Positions 1 through 5,502 of a stretch of 12,471 nucleotides of DNA are shown piece after piece; position 1 is the first letter of the stretch, and every line of letters starts with the position of its first letter. The stretch is from Hyphomicrobiales bacterium (GTDB taxonomy: Bacteria > Pseudomonadota > Alphaproteobacteria > Rhizobiales > Beijerinckiaceae), in assembly GCA_028865375.1 (NCBI GenBank), contig JAGWKJ010000038.1, positions 1-12,471 on the forward strand, in the 5' to 3' direction. Position numbers and translations under genes: made by a program. The notes under the pieces are model-generated. The model was given only the letters and a program-made list of their open reading frames with translations. It did no database searches and was not told where the DNA came from.

Positions 1-913
1 GCGCGGGCGACGGAAGTGCCGGGGCGGAAGCGGCCGCCGGCGCCGGTACCGTGCCGGCGTCTTGCGCCGCCGAAGCGCGCAAGTCGACCGCCGCGTCGGC
101 CGGCGCGGGAACGGCGGGCGCCGCAGCGTCTGGCGCCGTCGGCGCGGCGGGCGGCGCGATCAGCGAGCCGTCGGGCCTGACGGAAACGGTCTGGACCGTC
201 TGGGTCGCCGGAAACATGGCGTCGGCGGCGGCTTGCGAGGGCACTTCGCCCCCGGTGATGCTCTTGGCGAGCGCCCCCAAGTCGACGGGTTGCTCGACGT
301 CCTTGGCGAGCTTGGCGGCCGCCGCCGTCTTGGCGGTCGGAGTCGCCGGCGCGGTGACCGAAGGCCCGGCACCGTCGTCAAGCGACGGCGCCGCCTTGGG
401 CGGCGGCACCCGCACGGGCGTGGAATCGGCGGCGATGAACGGCGCCGTCTTGGGCCACGGCGACAATGACGTGAACTTCAGGCCGGCCGCGCCGACGATC
501 CCGACCAATCCGACGATCGCCAGAGCCGCCAATCTCCGCCCGAGGCGCGCGGGCGCCCGGCGGGCCGGCGTCGCGCCATCGAAACGAACCTCGTCCTCGG
601 GCGAAGCGTCACGATTTCCTTGCGGCATCGAGGGCTCGTCGAACGCCGAGGAACCATGCCCGTCGTCCGCATCGGCCCAACGCGCTTCCGCCGTCGGCGG
701 CTCGGCGGCGCGCGGCGTCGGCGCGCTCTTTCGAGCGGGCACTGCAGAGGCCGGCGGCGGCCCGGGCGGCGCTTCCAACAGGTCGGCGAACGGATCGTCT
801 TCGCCGATCAGGCGGGCGAGCTCGGCCAGCGGATCGTCCTTGGCGCCCGCGCCCCGACCGGCGCCGCCGGACGCGCGCAAGCGGCGTTCGAAGTCTTCAA
901 GGTCGAGTGCCAT
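1..913 (-). CDS. Single-pass inner-membrane protein, probable SPOR-domain protein (partial, N-terminal part)
   Basis: The visible 304 codons encode the N-terminal part of a membrane protein; the frame is open to the left edge, so the C-terminus is missing. The protein starts MALDLEDFERRLRA, then an acidic/proline-rich cytoplasmic segment follows. One strong hydrophobic helix lies at about residues 127-145 (LAALAIVGLVGIVGAAGL), preceded by the basic stretch RRAPARLGRR, which predicts a cytoplasmic N-terminus. After it comes a long Ala/Pro-rich low-complexity linker, as expected for a periplasmic spacer. In alphaproteobacteria the gene directly after argS is very often a SPOR-domain protein of this architecture, which binds denuded peptidoglycan at the septum. 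The SPOR domain itself would lie outside the window, so the name rests on context and architecture. The start is ATG at 913 with GGTGAAAG just upstream; 82 bases separate it from argS, probably one operon. Confidence 0.75.
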   Translation of the reverse strand, partial: MALDLEDFERRLRASGGAGRGAGAKDDPLAELARLIGEDDPFADLLEAPPGPPPASAVPARKSAPTPRAAEPPTAEARWADADDGHGSSAFDEPSMPQGNRDASPEDEVRFDGATPARRAPARLGRRLAALAIVGLVGIVGAAGLKFTSLSPWPKTAPFIAADSTPVRVPPPKAAPSLDDGAGPSVTAPATPTAKTAAAAKLAKDVEQPVDLGALAKSITGGEVPSQAAADAMFPATQTVQTVSVRPDGSLIAPPAAPTAPDAAAPAVPAPADAAVDLRASAAQDAGTVPAPAAASAPALPSPA

Positions 914-995
914 CTTTCACCATCGATCAGCGGCGGCCCGGCCGCTTCGGGAGCCAAAGGCCGGTTGATTCGCCCCGAGCCGCCCTGCGGCGACA

Positions 996-2774
996 TCATC
1001 GCATTTCGAGCGGCGCGGCAACGCCCAACACGCCCAGCGCGCGCGAGACCACGGTCGCAACGCCCGCCACCAGCGCCGCGCGGGCGCGGGTCAGCCCCTC
1101 GTCGCCGGCCATAACGAACCGGAATTGCGGCTGATCTTTGCCCGCGTTCCAATGGGCGTGGAAGGCGGTGGCGAGCTCGATGGCGTAGAACGCGATCCGG
1201 TGCGGCTCGTTGGCGGCGGCCGCCGCCTCGACTTGGCGCGGAAACTGGGCGATCAGCGCCAGCAGCGCCCGTTCGCCGGCCGCCTCCAGCCGGGCGAGGT
1301 CGGCGGACGCCAGCGCCTCGGGCGCCGTGTCGAGGGCGGGAAAGGCCTCCCGCGCTTGGCGAAGGGCGCTGTGGCAACGGGCGTGGGCGTATTGGACGTA
1401 GAAGACCGGGTTGTCCTTCGACTGCTCGATCACCTTGTCGAGGTCGAAATCGAGCGGCGCGTCGTTGCGGCGCGTCAGCAGCATGAACCGCACGGCGTCG
1501 GGCCCGACCTCGTCGACCACCTCGGCCAGCGTCACGAACTCGCCCGCGCGCTTGGACATCTTCACCGGCTCGCCGGCGCGCATGAGGCGCACGAGCTGGC
1601 AGAACTTCACGTCGAAGGCGACGCGCCCCCCCGACAGCGCCTTGACCGACGCGCCGATGCGCTTGGCATAGCCGCCGTGGTCGGCGCCCAGCACGTCGAC
1701 CAGCCGGTCGAAGCCGCGCGCCACCTTGTCGGCGTGGTAGGCGATGTCGGAGGCGAAATAGGTGAACGACCCGTCCGATTTCAACAGCGGACGGTCGACG
1801 TCGTCGCCGTAGAGGGTCGAGCGGAACAACGTCTGCTCGCGGTCCTCCCAATCCTCCTGCGGCTGGCCCTTGGGCGGCGGCAGGCGCCCGACATGGACGA
1901 GGTCGTGCGCGCGCAACGTCTCGATGCAGGCCAGCACCGCGTTGGCGCCCCCGTCGGCCGCCTGCGCGTGGAGCGACCGCTCGGAGAAAAACACGTCGTG
2001 GACGATGCCCAGTCGCGCGAGGTCGGCGCGGATCGCGTCGAGCATCGCCTCGATGGCGAAATCCCGCACGACCGCGTGGCGTTCGGTCTCCGGCATGTCG
2101 AGCAGCGCGCGGCCGAACTTCGCCGCGAGGCCGGCGCCGACCGGTTTCAGGTAGTCGCCGGGATAAAGGCCTTCGGGGATGGCGCCGATCGTCTCGCCCA
2201 GCGCCTCGCGATAACGCAGGAACGCCGAGCGGGCGAGCGCGTCGACCTGCGCGCCGGCGTCGTTGACGTAGAATTCCTTCGTCACTTCGTCGCCCGCCAG
2301 CGCGAGCAGCCGCGCCAGCGCGTCGCCATAGGCCGCGCCGCGCGCGTGGCCGATGTGCAGCGGCCCGGTCGGATTGGCCGAGACATATTCGACGTCGACC
2401 CGGCGACCGGTCCGCGCGCCGGCGCCGAAGCGCGCGGGATCGGACAGCGCGGCCTTCAGCGCCGCCTCGAAGACCGTCGGCGCGAGCCGCAGGTTGATGA
2501 AGCCAGGCCCGGCGATCTCGGCGCTTGCCACGCCCGGCGCCGCGGCGAGCCTGTCCGCCAGCGCTTCGGCGAGCTTGCGCGGCGCTCCGAACGTCGTCTT
2601 GGCTTCCGGCGCATAGACCATCGCGGCGTTGGTCGAGACGTCGCCATGGGCGGGATCGCGCGGCGGCTCGACCGAGAAACGGCCGAGGTCGAGATCCTTG
2701 GGCAGGCGACCTTCCGCGGCGAGGGATTGCAGGGCCTCGCGCACGCGCGCGGCGATGTCGGCGAACGGGTTCAT
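996..2774 (-). CDS. argS: Arginyl-tRNA synthetase
   Basis: A 592-residue class I aminoacyl-tRNA synthetase that charges tRNA-Arg with arginine in the cytoplasm, of normal length for bacterial ArgS. The N-terminal additional domain covers about residues 1-90. The HIGH signature is in PTGPLHIGHARGAAYGD (H140 to H143), and the KMSK-type loop is KMSKRAGEF at 405-409, with Arg in the last signature position. The C-terminal anticodon-binding DALR domain runs from about 470 to the end. The frame stays open upstream to 2906, but the start at 2774 gives the family-typical beginning MNPFADIAARV, and the extra upstream residues look like translated leader. No good Shine-Dalgarno sequence is seen before 2774. 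It is divergent from modB, with 161 bases between the two starts, and lies upstream of the SPOR-like gene. Confidence 0.97.
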   Translation of the reverse strand: MNPFADIAARVREALQSLAAEGRLPKDLDLGRFSVEPPRDPAHGDVSTNAAMVYAPEAKTTFGAPRKLAEALADRLAAAPGVASAEIAGPGFINLRLAPTVFEAALKAALSDPARFGAGARTGRRVDVEYVSANPTGPLHIGHARGAAYGDALARLLALAGDEVTKEFYVNDAGAQVDALARSAFLRYREALGETIGAIPEGLYPGDYLKPVGAGLAAKFGRALLDMPETERHAVVRDFAIEAMLDAIRADLARLGIVHDVFFSERSLHAQAADGGANAVLACIETLRAHDLVHVGRLPPPKGQPQEDWEDREQTLFRSTLYGDDVDRPLLKSDGSFTYFASDIAYHADKVARGFDRLVDVLGADHGGYAKRIGASVKALSGGRVAFDVKFCQLVRLMRAGEPVKMSKRAGEFVTLAEVVDEVGPDAVRFMLLTRRNDAPLDFDLDKVIEQSKDNPVFYVQYAHARCHSALRQAREAFPALDTAPEALASADLARLEAAGERALLALIAQFPRQVEAAAAANEPHRIAFYAIELATAFHAHWNAGKDQPQFRFVMAGDEGLTRARAALVAGVATVVSRALGVLGVAAPLEMR

Positions 2775-2885
2775 GGAGCCGTGGGGTCGGAGGAAAACGT
2801 CGCCCGGCGGGTAGCCGATGGGGGCCGGGGCGTCAAAGACGGCGCTCCGGCGCGTCGGCACGCAAACATGGCCATGCTCCGTCGC

Positions 2886-2914
2886 TTGCGGCGTGCGCCC
2901 GGTCATCGTATCCG
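2886..2914 (+). promoter_or_regulatory. Candidate sigma-70 promoter for modBC
   Basis: TTGCGG (2886-2891), a 17-base spacer and TATCCG (2909-2914) form a weak but correctly spaced -35/-10 pair before modB. The -10 half lies inside the palindrome at 2908-2923, so a protein bound there would block RNA polymerase. Both boxes match the consensus only partly, so this is a suggestion and not a demonstrated promoter. Confidence 0.25.
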
Positions 2915-2923
2915 GTCGGATAC
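2908..2923. promoter_or_regulatory. Perfect inverted repeat before modB, candidate operator
   Basis: GTATCC-ggtc-GGATAC is a perfect 6-base inverted repeat with a 4-base centre, ending one base before the modB Shine-Dalgarno AAAGGA (2924-2929) and 12 bases before the ATG at 2936. Its position overlaps a candidate -10 box, as expected for a repressor site. A ModE-like regulator gene is encoded at the other end of modBC. However, the sequence is only loosely like the known AT-rich Mo-box (TAT/ATA arms), so binding by that protein is inference. It could also act as a short RNA hairpin beside the ribosome site. Confidence 0.4.
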
Positions 2924-2935
2924 AAAGGATGCGCG

Positions 2936-3616
2936 ATGTTCTCGGACGACGATTGGTCGGCGATCCGCCTCAGCCTGCTGGTCGCCTCGATCGCTGCGCT
3001 GTGCGTGATGCCGTTCGCGGTCGCGGCCGCCGCGTTGCTGGCGCGCCGACGCTTCCCCGGCAAGGGCCTGTTCGACGCGCTGGTCCATCTGCCGCTCGTG
3101 CTGCCACCCGTCGTCACCGGCTGGCTGCTGCTGATCCTGTTGGGCCGCAACGGCGCCTTTGGGCGGCCGCTGGCGCGCTGCTGCGGCATCGTGTTCGCCT
3201 TCCATTGGACGGGCGCGGCGCTCGCCGCGGCCGTGATGGCGTTTCCGCTCGCGGTGCGGGCGGTCCGGCTGTCGCTGGAGGCCGTCGATCCCAGGCTCGA
3301 AGCCGCCGCCCGCAGCCTCGGGGCGCCGCCGCTCTGGGCGTTCGCCACGGTGACGCTGCCGCTGGCGGCGTCCGGCCTGCTGGCGGGACTGGTGATCGCC
3401 TTTGCCAAGGCGATCGGCGAATTCGGCGCCACCATCACGTTCGTGGCCAACATCCCGGGCCGCACCCGCACCATCGCCAGCGCGATCTATACCCACACGC
3501 AGGCGCCGGGCGGCGACGCGGCGGCTTGGCGGCTGACGTGGGTCAGCGTCGCCATCGCTGTGGCCGCGCTGGCGGGCTCCGAAGCGCTGGCGCGCCGGGT
3601 CGGGCGACGCGGGTGA
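2936..3616 (+). CDS. modB: Molybdate ABC transporter permease ModB
   Basis: A 226-residue inner-membrane permease, the channel half of a molybdate (or tungstate) importer. About five hydrophobic helices are visible, near residues 11-34, 47-69, 86-107, 140-158 and 202-220. The cytoplasmic EAA loop that contacts the ATPase is at about 122-141 (EAAARSLGAPPLWAFATVTLP, residues E122, A123, G129 and P142 region). The segment GEFGATITFVANIPGRTRT (161-179) is a hallmark of ModB-type permeases. The start is the ATG at 2936, preceded by AAAGGA with 6 bases of spacing. The stop overlaps the modC start by four bases (GTGA, 3613-3616), implying coupled translation. The usual upstream partner modA, the periplasmic binding protein, is absent: the next gene upstream is divergent argS. 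A sulfate or tungstate permease is the main alternative; the ModE-like neighbour favours molybdate. Confidence 0.93.
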   Translation: MFSDDDWSAIRLSLLVASIAALCVMPFAVAAAALLARRRFPGKGLFDALVHLPLVLPPVVTGWLLLILLGRNGAFGRPLARCCGIVFAFHWTGAALAAAVMAFPLAVRAVRLSLEAVDPRLEAAARSLGAPPLWAFATVTLPLAASGLLAGLVIAFAKAIGEFGATITFVANIPGRTRTIASAIYTHTQAPGGDAAAWRLTWVSVAIAVAALAGSEALARRVGRRG

Positions 3617-4269
3617 TCGCGTTCGACCTTTCGATCCGCAAGGGCGATTTCGCGCTCGTCGCCAGGGCTCGCGCGCTCGGGCCGGCGTTGGCGGTCTGCG
3701 GCCCCTCGGGCGCCGGCAAGACCTCGCTGCTCGACGCGATCGCCGGCCTCGATCCGGCCGCGCGCGGGCGCGTCGAGGTCGACGGCGTGGTCCTTCAGGA
3801 CGACGAGGCGGGCGTGAACCTGCCCGCGCACCGGCGCCGAATCGGCTACGTTTTTCAAGACGCGAGATTGTTCCCCCATCTGGGGGTCGCCGGCAATCTG
3901 CGCTACGGCGCGCGCTTCGCGCCGGCGGGCGAGGAGCCGACGCTCGATTTCGTCGTCGACCTGCTGGGTCTTCGGCCCCTGCTGGCGCGCCGAACGCGCG
4001 ATCTCTCCGGCGGCGAACGCCAGCGCGTGGCCATCGGCCGCGCGCTGATGACAGCGCCGCGCCTGCTGCTGCTCGACGAGGCGCTCGCCGCGCAGGACGA
4101 CGGACGCCGGCGCGACATCCTCGCCCACGTGGCGACGCTGCGCGACGCCCTGCGGCGGCCGATCGTGTTCGTGAGCCACCGCGCCGAGGACGTGCGCGCG
4201 GTCGCCACCGACGTCGCGACCGTCGTCGAGGGCCGGCTCGACGGCGCGACCTCCGTTCAGCCGTCCTGA
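3613..4269 (+). CDS. modC: Molybdate ABC transporter ATP-binding protein ModC, short form
   Basis: A 218-residue cytoplasmic ATPase that powers molybdate import with ModB. Walker A is GPSGAGKT (30-37), the Q-loop glutamine is Q82 in YVFQDARLFPHL, the ABC signature is LSGGERQR (131-138), Walker B is LLLLDE (151-156) and the switch histidine is H189 in FVSHRAEDV. Classical ModC proteins are about 350 residues and carry a C-terminal MOP/TOBE domain that binds oxyanion; here the protein stops right after the ATPase domain. Two further oddities follow Walker B: Ala157 replaces the usual Pro, and the D-loop reads AAQD and not the common ALD pattern. The start is GTG at 3613, overlapping the modB stop, as in coupled genes. 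The last 13 bases overlap the end of the ModE-like gene on the other strand. Confidence 0.92.
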   Translation: MIAFDLSIRKGDFALVARARALGPALAVCGPSGAGKTSLLDAIAGLDPAARGRVEVDGVVLQDDEAGVNLPAHRRRIGYVFQDARLFPHLGVAGNLRYGARFAPAGEEPTLDFVVDLLGLRPLLARRTRDLSGGERQRVAIGRALMTAPRLLLLDEALAAQDDGRRRDILAHVATLRDALRRPIVFVSHRAEDVRAVATDVATVVEGRLDGATSVQPS

Positions 4270-4619
4270 GGCGCCGCGAGCGTGCGGGCGAGTGCGGCCA
4301 TCCGTTCCGCGCAGGGCGCCGCCGCGTCGGCCTCCATGCCGCGGTAATCGGCGACCAGCCGCGCGCCGAACGGCGTCAGCGTCGCGCGCACGCCCCGCCC
4401 GCCGGGATGCGCCTCGACGAGCTTGCGGCCGAACATCCGGTTCAACTCGTCGATCAGAAGCCAGGCCCGGCGGTAACTCATGCCGACCGCGCGCGCGGCC
4501 GCCGAGATCGAACCGGCCGCCGCGACCTCTTCGAGCAGGCGCACCTTGCCGTGGCCGACGTAGCGGCCTTCGCCGAAGTCGAGGCGCAGCGTCACGCGGG
4601 GCGCGGCGTCGGCCTTCAT
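4257..4619 (-). CDS. modE: One-domain ModE-like winged-helix transcriptional regulator
   Basis: A 120-residue protein matching the N-terminal DNA-binding domain of ModE. The helix-turn-helix runs over about residues 35-58 (GSISAAARAVGMSYRRAW), followed by the wing at about 73-84 (GGRGVRATLTPFG). E. coli ModE (about 260 residues) has a second half with two MOP subdomains that bind molybdate; that half is missing here, so this protein has no recognisable ligand domain. The start at ATG 4619 is chosen because the homology begins with RVTLRLDFGEGRY soon after; the frame is open further upstream, but that part is antisense-like arginine/serine-rich junk inside the kinase gene. It lies 10 bases after the kinase gene, so it is probably transcribed with rsh and the kinase. 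It converges on modC with a 13-base tail overlap. Regulation of modBC is inferred from family and proximity. Confidence 0.88.
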   Translation of the reverse strand: MKADAAPRVTLRLDFGEGRYVGHGKVRLLEEVAAAGSISAAARAVGMSYRRAWLLIDELNRMFGRKLVEAHPGGRGVRATLTPFGARLVADYRGMEADAAAPCAERMAALARTLAAPQDG

Positions 4620-4629
4620 CGCGCGTCGC

Positions 4630-5502
4630 TCACGGCGCAGGACCGCCGGCGAGCAGGATCGCGCCGACGACGGCGTCATGGGCAGGCGCGACGAGGCGCA
4701 GGGCGAGGTCCGCGGCCAGGCGGCGCCGCAGCGGTTCCGCGACGCCTCCGGCGAACGCGATCCGCGCGACGCCGCGGGCTTCCAGCGCGGCGACGTAGAC
4801 CGCGACCTCGCGTGCCGCACGCCCGAGGATGTCGAGCGCCACTTCGTCGCCCGCGTCGGCGGCGGCGAACGCCTTGGGCGCGAAGCGGCCGAAGTCGCCG
4901 GGCGAGGCGTCGCGCGCGAAGGCGACGGCGCGCGCGGGCTCGCCGAGGAACGGCGCCAGCGCGTCGCGCGTCAACGCGCTCGCCGGGCCGAGGCCGTCGC
5001 GCGCGCGCAAGGCCGCGCGCAAAATCTCGCGGCCGATCCAGGCGCCCGATGCGTCGTCGCCCAGATCGAGGCCGCGGCCGCCGATCTCGAACGTCGCCCC
5101 CCCGACGCGCCCCAGCGCAACCGCCCCGGTGCCGAAGATCAGGATGCCGCCGTCCCCGCCGCCGTGCGCGCCCAGCAGCGCCGCCACGCCGTCGCCGGCG
5201 ACTTCGACCCGCCCGAAGCCGAGAAACGCGCGCGCCACCGCTCCCGCGTCGCCGCGGCCGACGAGGCCGGCGACGCCCAACCCCAGCGCGACCCCGCCCC
5301 GCGCCGCCGCGCCGATCCCCGCCCGCTCCAGGGTCGCGTCGACGAGGCCGCGCAGGTTGGCGAACGCGCCGTCGCGATCGAGGTGGAGGTTTGCGGGACC
5401 CGCGTCGGCCTCCGCCAACGCGCGGCCGGCGGCGTCGACCGCGCGGGCGCGCGAGCGCGTGGCGCCGGCGTCGACGCCAAGGAACACGGTCGGCTCAGGC
5501 AT
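4630..5502 (-). CDS. BadF/BadG/BcrA/BcrD-family ATPase, probable amino-sugar (GlcNAc/glucosamine) kinase
   Basis: A 290-residue cytoplasmic member of the actin-fold sugar kinase group, in the branch that includes N-acetylglucosamine and glucosamine kinases. The first phosphate loop is FLGVDAGATRSRARA (D11, G13, T15), the second is ILIFGTGAVALG (about 119-130), the segment GRGLDLGDDASGAWIGRE (about 143-160) is typical of the family, and the adenosine motif is IAFAGGVAEPLRRRL near the C-terminus. The second phosphate loop has GTGA in place of the more usual GTGS, and the common Trp in the GGWG segment is Arg. The start ATG (5502) overlaps the rsh stop by eight bases (ATGCCTGA), so translation is almost certainly coupled to rsh. 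The substrate cannot be read from the sequence; amino-sugar phosphorylation in cell-wall recycling is the best guess. Confidence 0.85.
   Translation of the reverse strand: MPEPTVFLGVDAGATRSRARAVDAAGRALAEADAGPANLHLDRDGAFANLRGLVDATLERAGIGAAARGGVALGLGVAGLVGRGDAGAVARAFLGFGRVEVAGDGVAALLGAHGGGDGGILIFGTGAVALGRVGGATFEIGGRGLDLGDDASGAWIGREILRAALRARDGLGPASALTRDALAPFLGEPARAVAFARDASPGDFGRFAPKAFAAADAGDEVALDILGRAAREVAVYVAALEARGVARIAFAGGVAEPLRRRLAADLALRLVAPAHDAVVGAILLAGGPAP

Noticed and set aside
914..995. 82-base gap between argS and the SPOR-like gene, checked for terminator or promoter.
   Set aside because: Only a GCGGCC-C-GGCCGC self-complementary run with no loop and no T-run; nothing supportable beyond a normal operon gap.
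2867..2876. Perfect palindrome CATGGCCATG in the argS-modB gap.
   Set aside because: Only 10 bases without spacer, and built of common GC-rich words; the longer spaced repeat at 2908-2923 is better placed.
1125..3008. Long open frame (627 codons) on the plus strand opposite argS.
   Set aside because: It is antisense to a textbook ArgS, rich in Arg/Gly/Val with no family motif; long antisense frames are expected at this GC content.
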